Shown here: positions 1 through 8,205 of the stretch, piece after piece | How the letters are laid out: each line of letters opens with the position of its first letter | Position numbering within the stretch: the stretch's first letter is position 1 | NCBI GenBank assembly: GCA_030841105.1 | Contig: JAVEDE010000052.1 | Location: 1 to 64,000, forward strand | Length of the DNA stretch: 64,000 nucleotides | Direction of reading: 5' to 3' | DNA from: Pyrinomonadaceae bacterium | GTDB taxonomy: Bacteria > Acidobacteriota > Blastocatellia > Pyrinomonadales > Pyrinomonadaceae | The notes under the pieces: model-generated | Seen by the model: the letters and a program-made list of their open reading frames with translations, nothing else | What the model was told of the DNA's origin: nothing | Databases searched by the model: none | Made by a program: the position numbers and the translations under genes

Positions 1-1868
1 TACGACTTCATGTAGGCGTAGGCGTCCTTCTGGTTCGGGTCGCCCCATTCGAGATACTCGCCCACCGTCAGCGGCAGCGTCTTGTCCATCATCGTGTTGA
101 TGACATCAACGAAGGGCACGTAGGTGACGATGGCCTTGAAGAGATGGGGACGCATGTTGGCGACCGCGCCCATCAAGAGGCCGCCCGCGCTGCCGCCCGT
201 GATGACGAGTTGATCTTTCGTCGTGTACTTCTCCTTGATCAGATGTTCGGCGGCGGCCACGAAGTCGGTGAAGGTGTTCTTCTTCTTCATCATCTTGCCT
301 TCGTCGTGCCACTCTTTGCCGAGGTCGCCGCCGCCGCGGATGTGCGCGATGGCGTAGACGACGCCGCGGTCAATCAGCGAGAGGCGGTTGGAACTGAACG
401 TGACGTTCGAGGGGATGCCGTAAGAGCCGTAGGCGTTCAGGAGCATGGCCTGCGGCGTCGCGGCCTTACGCATGTCCTTGCGGTAGTAGAGCGAGACGGG
501 GACGCGCACGCCGTCCGCGGCGACGGCGAAGGTGCGCTCGGAGGCGTACTTCGATGCGTCGTAGCCGCCCAAGACTTCGGTCTGCTTGAGCAGTTCACGC
601 TTGCGCGTGCGCATGTCGTAGTCGTAGATGCTCGCGGGCGTGACGAACGATTGATAGCTGAAGCGCACCGTCGTCGTGTCGTACTCCGGCGTGAAGTTGA
701 CGTTGGCGGAGTAGACGGGTTCGGGGAATTCGAGATAGTGCGAGTCGTTCGTCTTGAAGTCAACGACGCGCACTTTCTGCAAGCCCTGATCGCGCTCGGA
801 GAGGACGTAGTGGTTGGCGAAGATTGACTGCGATTCGAGCGTCACGCCCTTGCGGTGCGCGATGAACTCTTTCCAGTTCTTGGGCTGTGGGTCGGAGACC
901 GGCGCGGTGACGACGCGGAAGCCGCGCCCCTTGTCGTTCGTCAGAATGTAGAACTTATCGCCGTGGTGATCGGGGTAATACTCGTGCTCGCCCGCGCGCG
1001 GCGCGATCATCTTGAACGGCTCGCTCGGACGGTCGGCGCGCAGGTAACGATACTCCGTGTTGTTGGAACTCGCGGAGGCGATGAAGATGTACTGGCGACT
1101 GCGCGAGCGGCGCGCGCCGAGACGGTAGAGTTCGTCCTTCTCTTCGTAGACGAGCACGTCTTTGTCCTTGGTGTCGCCGAGCGTGTGGCGATAGAGGCGG
1201 TAGGCGCGTTTGGCGGCGTCCTCCGTGGTGTAGAAGAGGGTCTTGGCGTCAGCCCAGAACGCGTTGGAGACTTTGCCGATGTCGTCGGGCAGGAGTTTGC
1301 CTGTGCGCAGGTCTTTGATGCGGAGGAAGTATTCGCGGAAGCCCGTCGTGTCGTGCGAGTAGGCGAGCAGGTTCGAGTCGTCGCTGACGGCATAGGTGGC
1401 AATCGCGGTGTACTTCTCGCCCTTCGCCAGTTCGTTAAGATCGAGCGTGATCTCTTCGGGCGCGCTGAGGCTGCCCTTCTTGCGCGCGAAGATCGGGTAC
1501 TGCTTGCCCGTCTCGGTGCGCGAGTAATAGTAATAGCCGTCCTGCCGGTAAGGCGGGTTGGTGTCCGTCTGCTTGATGCGGCCGAGCATCTCCTGGTAGA
1601 GCTTCTCCTGGAGTGCTTCCGTGCCCTTCATCATCGCATCGGTGTACGCGTTTTCGGCTTCGAGGTACGAGATGACTTCCTTGTCGGTCTTCTCGCGCAG
1701 CCAGAAGTAATCGTCGTTGAGCGTCTCGCCATGGAAGGTCTGAGCCTTGGCGAGTTTTTTGGCCGCGGGCGGCGCGGGTGTCTGCTGGTTAGCTTGTGCC
1801 ATGATTTCCGTGTGACTGACTGAGATTAACGCGCCTGAGAGCGCGAGCAGGGAAAGTAACTTCTTCAT
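1..1868 (-). CDS. S9 family (prolyl oligopeptidase/oligopeptidase B-like) peptidase, 3' end outside window
   Basis: Serine peptidase that would cleave short peptides, probably exported: the N-terminus (MKKLLSLLALSGALISVSH) looks like a signal peptide, followed by a proline/alanine-rich linker. The next ~400 residues fit the S9 beta-propeller, and the alpha/beta-hydrolase part begins around residue 450. The nucleophile elbow GGSAGG is visible with Ser560 (codon 189-191); the Asp and His of the triad lie beyond the left edge. Tryptic-type oligopeptidase B is the closest match by the segments NAYGSYG and HIRGGG(D)LG. About 622 residues are visible of an expected ~700. The start at 1868 is supported by GGAG seven bases upstream and a promoter-like pair at 1936-1965. 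It is transcribed divergently from the isochorismatase gene. The family is clear; substrate class (B versus prolyl) is inferred. Confidence 0.9.
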   Translation of the reverse strand, partial: MKKLLSLLALSGALISVSHTEIMAQANQQTPAPPAAKKLAKAQTFHGETLNDDYFWLREKTDKEVISYLEAENAYTDAMMKGTEALQEKLYQEMLGRIKQTDTNPPYRQDGYYYYSRTETGKQYPIFARKKGSLSAPEEITLDLNELAKGEKYTAIATYAVSDDSNLLAYSHDTTGFREYFLRIKDLRTGKLLPDDIGKVSNAFWADAKTLFYTTEDAAKRAYRLYRHTLGDTKDKDVLVYEEKDELYRLGARRSRSRQYIFIASASSNNTEYRYLRADRPSEPFKMIAPRAGEHEYYPDHHGDKFYILTNDKGRGFRVVTAPVSDPQPKNWKEFIAHRKGVTLESQSIFANHYVLSERDQGLQKVRVVDFKTNDSHYLEFPEPVYSANVNFTPEYDTTTVRFSYQSFVTPASIYDYDMRTRKRELLKQTEVLGGYDASKYASERTFAVAADGVRVPVSLYYRKDMRKAATPQAMLLNAYGSYGIPSNVTFSSNRLSLIDRGVVYAIAHIRGGGDLGKEWHDEGKMMKKKNTFTDFVAAAEHLIKEKYTTKDQLVITGGSAGGLLMGAVANMRPHLFKAIVTYVPFVDVINTMMDKTLPLTVGEYLEWGDPNQKDAYAYMKS

Positions 1869-1935
1869 CAGGGGTCTCCAATTCGATGTCGGAAAGGTGA
1901 ACGAATTTTTAACGGGATGTGCCTAATAGACGCGC

Positions 1936-1965
1936 ATTATAGTTGCCGACGTGCGCCGCCCGCAA
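1936..1965 (-). promoter_or_regulatory. sigma70-type promoter of the S9 peptidase
   Basis: Read on the minus strand: TTGCGG (1960-1965), 18-bp spacer, then a perfect TATAAT (1936-1941). Transcription would start near 1929 and give a leader of about 60 nt before the start codon at 1868. The rest of the 324-bp divergent gap (1869-2192) shows nothing else I can name. Confidence 0.5.
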
Positions 1966-2192
1966 CCGCGCCGCCTTCCGCTCCGGTCGTCCGTGGTAAG
2001 ACGAGTCGAGACGCGACAAGGTTTCAAAGCACCGGCCGCGACGAGACTTCCCCGCCAACTCCGCCGCCGCTCTCCCGCCGCTTCAACGACTCGCGCATCG
2101 CTATTTTCCCGCCGCCTATAGCCCCTTCGCCCGTCCCCTTTTCCCTTTCACTTTTCCCTGTGCTTAAATGTCCTCCCGAAAGGTTTTCATCA

Positions 2193-2750
2193 ATGCGACA
2201 CGAAAACACGCTCGACGCGGCACAGGCCGCGCTCGTCATCATAGACATGCAGGAGGCGTTTCGCGCCTCCATAAACGACTTCGCGGAGGTCGCGGCGGGC
2301 ATCGCCCTCATGGCGCACGCCGTGCAACTCCTGAACGTGCCCGTCCTCGTCACCGAGCAATATCCGAAGGGCTTGGGGCACACCGCCGCCGAGATTCGCG
2401 CCGTGCTGCCCGCCGCCGTCGAACCCGTCGAGAAGACCGCTTTCAGTTCCTGCGGCGCACAAAGTTTCGTCGCCGAACTCGAACGCACGCGCGCACGTCA
2501 GGTGCTCGTCTGCGGCATCGAGGCGCACGTCTGCGTCAACCAGACGACGCACGATCTGCTCGCGCGCGGCTATCAGGTGCATCTCCTGACCGAGTGCATC
2601 ACGTCGCGCGCCGCGCACAACCGCGAGACCGGACTCGCCAAGATGCGGCAATCCGGCGCGCTCCCCTCTTCAACCGAGATGGCTCTCTTCGAACTCATGC
2701 GCGACGCCGCCCACGCACAGTTCAAGGCGGTGCAGAAACTTATTAAGTGA
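2193..2750 (+). CDS. isochorismatase-like cysteine hydrolase
   Basis: 185-residue cytosolic hydrolase of the isochorismatase/nicotinamidase superfamily. The catalytic triad of the family can be placed: Asp18 in VIIDMQ, Lys81 in VEKTAFS and Cys114 in GIEAHVCVNQT. The short length and the motif GIEAHVCV resemble the YcaC/isochorismatase-domain group, for which the physiological substrate is often unknown, so I do not name one. The chosen ATG has AAAGG about ten bases upstream; the reading frame stays open about 280 bp further upstream but that stretch is not family-like. The stop codon lies inside the first repeat arm of the heptanucleotide hairpin that separates it from the helicase gene. Confidence 0.9.
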   Translation: MRHENTLDAAQAALVIIDMQEAFRASINDFAEVAAGIALMAHAVQLLNVPVLVTEQYPKGLGHTAAEIRAVLPAAVEPVEKTAFSSCGAQSFVAELERTRARQVLVCGIEAHVCVNQTTHDLLARGYQVHLLTECITSRAAHNRETGLAKMRQSGALPSSTEMALFELMRDAAHAQFKAVQKLIK

Positions 2751-2869
2751 CGAGTGACAAGTGACGAGTGGCAAGTTAAAACCAACTGCTTGTCTTTAAA
2801 CTTGTCTTAATTCTTGCCCGTCACTGGTCACTCGTCACTTGTCACTGTCTTACTCGTCACTTGTCACTG
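2747..2869. repeat. heptanucleotide repeat hairpin, GTGACRA family
   Basis: The left arm (2747-2777) is a run of GTGACGA/GTGACAA heptamers; the right arm (2813-2869) is the reverse complement type (TCACTCG/TCACTTG). The spacer is about 35 nt. The right arm ends 10 bp before the PcrA start codon, which has no visible Shine-Dalgarno sequence. Confidence 0.85.
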
Positions 2870-2879
2870 TCTTATTGAT

Positions 2880-5252
2880 ATGGACTTTCTCTCAGGACTC
2901 AACGAACAACAACGCATCGCCGTCGCGACGACGGAGGGGCCGCTGCTCATTTTGGCGGGGGCGGGGTCGGGCAAGACGCGCGTCATCGTGCATCGCATCG
3001 CCTACATCATCGCCGAGGGGGGCGTCGCGCCCTACCACATCCTCGCCGTCACCTTCACGAACAAGGCCGCGGGCGAGATGCGCGAGCGCGTCGGGAAACT
3101 CTTGAGCGACCAACGCCTGCCGAGCGCGCCGCTCATCTCCACCTTCCACTCGCTCTGCGTGCGCATCCTTCGCCGCGACATCGAGAAACTAGAAGAGGGG
3201 CACACGCGCTCTTTCACCATCTACGATCAGGACGACTCGACGCGCATCGTCAAGGCCGCCATCAAGGATTTGGGACTCGACTCCGACCGCCTCGGCGCGC
3301 GGCAGGTGCAGTCGGCCATCAGCCACGCCAAGAACAGCGGCACGGACGCCGAGACTTACGCCGCGCGCGTCGAATACGGCGACGAGAAACGCGCCGCCAT
3401 CGCACGCGTCTACCGCCTCTACGAAGAACGCCTCGTCAACAACAACGCGCTCGACTTCGACGACCTACTGATCAAAGCCGTCCGCCTCCTGCGTAAAAGC
3501 AAAGAGGTGCGCGACTACTACAACGACAAGTTTCGCTACATCCTCGTTGACGAGTATCAGGACACCAACAGCCTCCAGTTCGCACTCATCCGCTTCCTCA
3601 CCGAGAAACAGCAAAACATCTGCGTCGTCGGGGATGAAGACCAGAGTATTTACAAATGGCGGGGAGCGGACATCTCGAACATTTTGAACTTCGAGCAGCA
3701 CTACCCGGAGGCGAAGGCGATCCGTCTGGAACAGAACTATCGCTCGACGCAGAACATTCTGGATACGGCGGGCGCGGTCGTGAAGTTGAACACGGAGCGC
3801 AAGGGCAAGAACCTGTGGACGTCGAACCCGGCGGGCGAGCGCATCCGTTATTATCAGGCTCTCGACGCCGAGGGCGAGGCGCGTTTCGTGGCGGCGAAGG
3901 TCGAGGAACATCGCCGCGCCGACCCGTCGCTGCGCGCGGCCGTCCTGTACCGCACGAACGCGCAGTCGCGCGTCTTTGAAGAGGCGATGCGGCGCGCGAA
4001 CATCGCTTACAACATCGTCGGCGGCTTCTCGTTCTACGAGCGCGCGGAGGTGCGCGACATCATCTCGTACCTCAAACTCGCGATGAACCCGCACGACTCC
4101 ATCGCCTTCATGCGCGTCATCAACACGCCGCCGCGCGGCCTTGGCAAGCAGACGCTCGACGAACTCAACCGCCGCGCCAAAGACTACGGCGTCTCGCTCT
4201 GGGAGACGCTCGCCATCGTCACCGACCCGCAGCAGGAGACGACCGGCTTTGCCGCGCGCGCCTCTTCGTCGCTCAAAAATTTTCAGCGCGTGATTACGAA
4301 CCTCGTCTCGGTCGCGCTGCGCGAACCGGCGTCGGAAGTGGTCAAGGCGGCCATCCTCGATTCGGGCTACGCGGACGCTTTGAAGTCGGAGAACACGGAA
4401 GAGGCCGAGGGGCGTCTGGAGAACTTGCAGGAACTCGTCAACGCGGCCGTGGACTACGACCGCGAAGAGGGCGGCGGCCTGCGCGACTTCGTGGACGCCG
4501 CCGCGCTCGTCTCGGACACGGATCAGTACAAGCGTGACGCGCCCGTCACGCTGATGACCGTGCATTCGGCGAAGGGCTTGGAGTTCCCGCTCGTCTTCAT
4601 GGTCGGACTCGAAGACGGGTTGTTCCCGCACTCGCGTTCGGCGACCGACCGCGCGGAGTTAGAGGAAGAGAGGCGGCTCTGCTACGTCGCCATCACGCGC
4701 GCCGAAAAGTTTCTCTACGTGACGCACGCGATGAAGCGGCGCGTGTACGGCGAAGAGTTGGCGTCCGAGCCGTCGCAGTTTTTGAACGAGATGCCGTTCG
4801 ATCTGATGGAAGACTTGTCGCGCGGCGCTTCGTGGCTCTCGTTCGCGCGCAGTTCGGAGAGCATCGAGAACGCGCACGCCGCGCGCGCGCTGCGCGGCGA
4901 GACGCGCCCGCCCGAAAAACGCTACGAGGGCAAGACCTACAACAGCGCCGACTCGATCGCGGAGTTCTTCCGCCAGCGCGGCCAACAGGTGAACCCGCGC
5001 CCCACGGCCGCGCCGCCGCCGACCATCAAACGTCGAGCCGACGCCGCGGGCGGCAAGTCGTCTACGGCGTCCGCGTCGTCTTCCAACGACGCGGGCTTCG
5101 TGCCCGGCACGCACGTCAAACATGCGAAGTACGGGCGCGGCCTCGTGCTGCGCCGCGAAGGCACGGGCGACGCCGCTAAGTTGACCATCAGTTTCCCCGG
5201 CTTCGGCCAGAAGAAGCTGATCGAAAAATACGCGGGGCTGGAAAAAGCGTAA
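2880..5252 (+). CDS. pcrA: ATP-dependent 3'-5' DNA helicase, PcrA/UvrD
   Basis: Superfamily 1A helicase acting in nucleotide excision repair, mismatch repair and removal of proteins from DNA. All helicase motifs are readable: Walker A AGAGSGKT (residues 26-33), Walker B LVDEYQDT (Asp224, Glu225), GDEDQSIYKWRGAD, LEQNYRST, VHSAKGLEFP, and EERRLCYVAITRAE. The C-terminal ~45 residues (HAKYGRGLVLRREG onward) form the small Tudor-like domain typical of PcrA, which binds RNA polymerase in Gram-positive homologues. Length is 790 residues, normal for PcrA (~720-790). I start at the ATG at 2880 (MDFLSGLNEQQ), which fits family N-termini; an in-frame upstream extension runs through repeat sequence and is not credible. 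A low-complexity Ala/Ser/Arg linker precedes the Tudor-like domain. Confidence 0.96.
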   Translation: MDFLSGLNEQQRIAVATTEGPLLILAGAGSGKTRVIVHRIAYIIAEGGVAPYHILAVTFTNKAAGEMRERVGKLLSDQRLPSAPLISTFHSLCVRILRRDIEKLEEGHTRSFTIYDQDDSTRIVKAAIKDLGLDSDRLGARQVQSAISHAKNSGTDAETYAARVEYGDEKRAAIARVYRLYEERLVNNNALDFDDLLIKAVRLLRKSKEVRDYYNDKFRYILVDEYQDTNSLQFALIRFLTEKQQNICVVGDEDQSIYKWRGADISNILNFEQHYPEAKAIRLEQNYRSTQNILDTAGAVVKLNTERKGKNLWTSNPAGERIRYYQALDAEGEARFVAAKVEEHRRADPSLRAAVLYRTNAQSRVFEEAMRRANIAYNIVGGFSFYERAEVRDIISYLKLAMNPHDSIAFMRVINTPPRGLGKQTLDELNRRAKDYGVSLWETLAIVTDPQQETTGFAARASSSLKNFQRVITNLVSVALREPASEVVKAAILDSGYADALKSENTEEAEGRLENLQELVNAAVDYDREEGGGLRDFVDAAALVSDTDQYKRDAPVTLMTVHSAKGLEFPLVFMVGLEDGLFPHSRSATDRAELEEERRLCYVAITRAEKFLYVTHAMKRRVYGEELASEPSQFLNEMPFDLMEDLSRGASWLSFARSSESIENAHAARALRGETRPPEKRYEGKTYNSADSIAEFFRQRGQQVNPRPTAAPPPTIKRRADAAGGKSSTASASSSNDAGFVPGTHVKHAKYGRGLVLRREGTGDAAKLTISFPGFGQKKLIEKYAGLEKA

Positions 5253-5256
5253 ACGG

Positions 5257-5377
5257 CATAAGGGGAAAGGGGAAGGGATAAGGGGCAAAGGTGAAAGAAA
5301 AGGAGCGCATGTTGAATGCTCCTCTTTGCTTTACCTTCACCCTTTCCCCTTTCCCCTTCCCCTTTTACTCTTTACCC
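5257..5377. repeat. heptanucleotide repeat hairpin, GGGGAAA family
   Basis: Purine-rich degenerate heptamers (GGGGAAA, GGGGAAG, GGATAAG, GGGCAAA) at 5257-5297 are matched by pyrimidine-rich copies at 5329-5377. An inner pair GGAGC/GCTCC flanks the loop. It sits right after pcrA and could act as a terminator-like structure. Confidence 0.8.
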
Positions 5378-5473
5378 CCGTCTCTCAGTCCTGTCATAAT
5401 TCCGACGCGCTCCGGCAGTCTCCCTATTGCTGCTAACCTTGAGAGCCATCATTCTGCTTGAGGAATCACAGAC

Positions 5474-8020
5474 ATGAAGTTCCCCCTCTCCGTGCGCTCC
5501 GGCGGCGCGTCGCTCTTAGTCGCCGTCTCGCTGCTCGCCGCAAACGTCCCGGCGCAGCGTCCCGCCGCCCCGCCCAAGCCCGCGCCCGCCGCCATCGCCA
5601 TCGCCACACAGACGCCACGGCAAACGCCCACCGCCGACGAGAGTCCGTCCGTCACGTTCGACACGCTGCTGTCGGCTGACGCTTACGGCATCTACGCGGA
5701 GATGCGCGCGGTCGGGCGACACGCAGGCTCGCAGGAGATCGCGCAACTCGTCGCGCCGTTCAATCTCGAAGGCGGCGGCGCGCCCGACGAGTTGCTGGCG
5801 TTGTACGAATTCCTCAAGTCGCATGCAGACGACTTGATGACCGCGCGCGTGATGTTCGCCACGATGCCCGCGCGCTCTGGTGTGCCCGAAGTGTTGCTCG
5901 CCGTCGAAATGCCTTCGGTCGAGGAGGCGCGAAAATTCGTGCCGGAGTTGCGCCGCTTCGTCGCCGCCAACGTCGCGCCCGTGTCGCCCGACCATGCGGT
6001 TTTAACGACCACCAGCACAAACGAAGCTCCACCTAAAAAACCCGTGGTGGTGCGTCACCGTGCCAGGCAACGCACGCGGACGCAAGCGGCGGGCGACCGC
6101 GCGGCGGACGTGGCATCAGAGAAATTGCCCGTCGCCCCGTCGGTTCACATCAAACGCTCCGGCCAACTCATCGCTATGAGCAACACGGCATTCACCCTTA
6201 AGAGCCTGTGCGGCGCGGATCAGCCGTTGCTCGTCAACGAGCCGGGTTTTCAGGCGGCGCGCACGCGCTTCAGCACCGATACGCTGTTCGTCTATTTCAA
6301 CACCGTGCGGATGGGGCATAGCTCGAAGCAGCGCAACGAGGCTTTGGAGAAGGAGTACCAGCGGCAGGCGGAGTTGGCGCGCGAGACGGCGGATAAGGAG
6401 AACGGCGCGGCGGTGTCGGTCGAGCGAAACATCAGCAGCCCTGAAGTCGTCGTCAATATGAACGCGAACACGAACGCGAACAGTAACGCCTCGATGAGCG
6501 GGAACATGAGCGTGACGAACGCCAACGTCGCGACCTCGCCCGAAGACGAGACGCCGACCGCGCCGACGCCGGAAGCGACGCCCGAACCGACGCCCGCCCC
6601 GAAGAGCGAGAAGGAGTTGGAAGAGGAACGCCAGCGCGAGCAGTCGCGGCAGTTCGCGCAGACGTTGGGGTCGCTCGTCTTCGGCGGGCGCGGCGAGAGC
6701 AGCGAGGCGTGGCCGGAGTCTATCGGCATCGGCGCGTCGCTCGAAGCGGACGCGCTCGTCCTGCGCGGCCTCTTCGTCAACGCGTCCGCCGACGAACCAC
6801 TGCGCCCGATCCCCTTCCTTCCCGCGCTGCTCTCCGGCCCGTCAATCGCCGCCGAAGCGCCCGCCGTGCTGCCCGCCGACACGGACATCCTGCTCAGCGT
6901 CTCGCTCGACCTGCCGCAGATGTACGACTACCTCGCCTCGCTGATGAAGATCGGAGACCTCGCCGCCGCCGCAGAGGGCAGCGGCAAGAGCGGCTTCGGC
7001 GACCAACTCACGGCTTTCGAGAAGACCAACAACTTCCGCATCCGCGAAGAACTGCTCGCCGCGCTCGGCAACGAGATCGCCGTCGGCATGCCCGGCGACC
7101 AGTTCTTCGGCGGCCGCAACGTGCGGAGGCGTGCGAGCGATTCGCCGCCTCCGCTGTCCGACCCCGTCGTCGTCGTCGCTTTGAATGACAGGGAGGCTTT
7201 GCAGAAACTACTGCCGCGCGTCCTGAAGGCCATCGGCTTCGCGGGCGCGACCGAGGAGAGCGTCGTCGAGAAACACGGGCAGGTCGAGGTGCTCACCTTC
7301 TCAAACGGCACGCTCGCCTTCATTGATCGCTTCCTCGTCGGCGCTCCCGACGCGGCCACGATGCGCCGCGTCACCGACGCCTACAACCGCGGCGAGACGC
7401 TCGCCAACGACGAACGCTTCCGCGACTCGACGCATTGGCAGTCGAAGCAAGCGGTCGGTCAGGTCTACGTCTCAAACGAGATGCTCAAGAGCATGTTTGA
7501 GGATGTCGCCAAGTCGGCCGACGACATAGACGACCCGGCCGTGCGCGCCTACCTCCTGCAACTCGACCCAGACCCCGGCTCGATCACGCATCTCGCCACG
7601 CGCGAATCGAACGGCCTCATGCACGAACTCCGTCTGCCGAAGAACCTACTATCGCTCTTCGCGGCCAGCGAAATCGTCACCCAAAAACTTGCGCCCCAGC
7701 GCGCCAGCGAATTTTCGGCGCAATGGAAACTGCGCATGATCCACCACGGGCAGACCGACTACAAAAAGAGCCACGGCGGCTACGGGACGCTCCAGGAACT
7801 CAAAGCGGGCGCGTTCATAGACGAATCACTAGAGCCGGTGCAAGCCGAGGGCTACGAGATCAAGCTCTCCATCTACGGCGACAGGTTCGAGGTCACGGCC
7901 ACGCCCACCGCCTACCCCAAACTCGGCCGCCGCTCCTTCTACATAGACCAGACCGGCTTACTGCGCGCCGCGGACACCGGCGGCAAACCCGCTTCGGAAT
8001 CAAGCCCGATCATTGATTGA
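5474..8020 (+). CDS. secreted protein of unknown function (DUF3352-like architecture)
   Basis: 848 residues starting with a signal peptide (cleavage probably near residue 27, ANVPAQ). After a Pro/Ala-rich linker come two similar modules, about residues 60-300 and 470-760, each with the pattern of describing a 'dose' protein: aromatic/acidic strands, ADTDILLSVSLDLPQMYDYL, and LGNEIAVGMPG. These resemble DUF3352-type proteins found in Acidobacteriota and Cyanobacteria. A linker at about 325-400 is rich in Asn, Thr, Pro and Glu with repeated NANTN and TPEPTPAP motifs, then a short Glu/Arg coiled-coil stretch (KSEKELEEERQ). GAGG lies ten bases before the ATG. It is followed by an inverted repeat and the DUF4139 gene. 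The function is unknown; assignment to the DUF is from motif style only. Confidence 0.85.
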   Translation: MKFPLSVRSGGASLLVAVSLLAANVPAQRPAAPPKPAPAAIAIATQTPRQTPTADESPSVTFDTLLSADAYGIYAEMRAVGRHAGSQEIAQLVAPFNLEGGGAPDELLALYEFLKSHADDLMTARVMFATMPARSGVPEVLLAVEMPSVEEARKFVPELRRFVAANVAPVSPDHAVLTTTSTNEAPPKKPVVVRHRARQRTRTQAAGDRAADVASEKLPVAPSVHIKRSGQLIAMSNTAFTLKSLCGADQPLLVNEPGFQAARTRFSTDTLFVYFNTVRMGHSSKQRNEALEKEYQRQAELARETADKENGAAVSVERNISSPEVVVNMNANTNANSNASMSGNMSVTNANVATSPEDETPTAPTPEATPEPTPAPKSEKELEEERQREQSRQFAQTLGSLVFGGRGESSEAWPESIGIGASLEADALVLRGLFVNASADEPLRPIPFLPALLSGPSIAAEAPAVLPADTDILLSVSLDLPQMYDYLASLMKIGDLAAAAEGSGKSGFGDQLTAFEKTNNFRIREELLAALGNEIAVGMPGDQFFGGRNVRRRASDSPPPLSDPVVVVALNDREALQKLLPRVLKAIGFAGATEESVVEKHGQVEVLTFSNGTLAFIDRFLVGAPDAATMRRVTDAYNRGETLANDERFRDSTHWQSKQAVGQVYVSNEMLKSMFEDVAKSADDIDDPAVRAYLLQLDPDPGSITHLATRESNGLMHELRLPKNLLSLFAASEIVTQKLAPQRASEFSAQWKLRMIHHGQTDYKKSHGGYGTLQELKAGAFIDESLEPVQAEGYEIKLSIYGDRFEVTATPTAYPKLGRRSFYIDQTGLLRAADTGGKPASESSPIID

Positions 8021-8023
8021 GAA

Positions 8024-8103
8024 GACGACGAAGCGTAGGACGCGGGACGATGAATGAAAGCCGACTGCTTTACGTCGTCGTCCCGCATCCTACGCTTCGT
8101 CGT
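8024..8103. terminator. long imperfect hairpin between two secreted-protein genes
   Basis: Arms at 8024-8050 and 8078-8103 are complementary over about 25 bp with one or two mismatches, around a 27-nt loop. It begins four bases after the stop of the upstream gene. There is no strong T-run, so it may be a transcript-stabilising or attenuating hairpin rather than a classical terminator. Its sequence differs from the heptamer families elsewhere. Confidence 0.5.
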
Positions 8104-8205
8104 TTCGTTAAATTATTCGCGCGAGGCGCAAGCGCGCCCGCCCCACCCGTTCTTCCCTGTAGCGATTCATTAAATTTCGCGCACACACTTTTTGGAGGCT
8201 GTTCA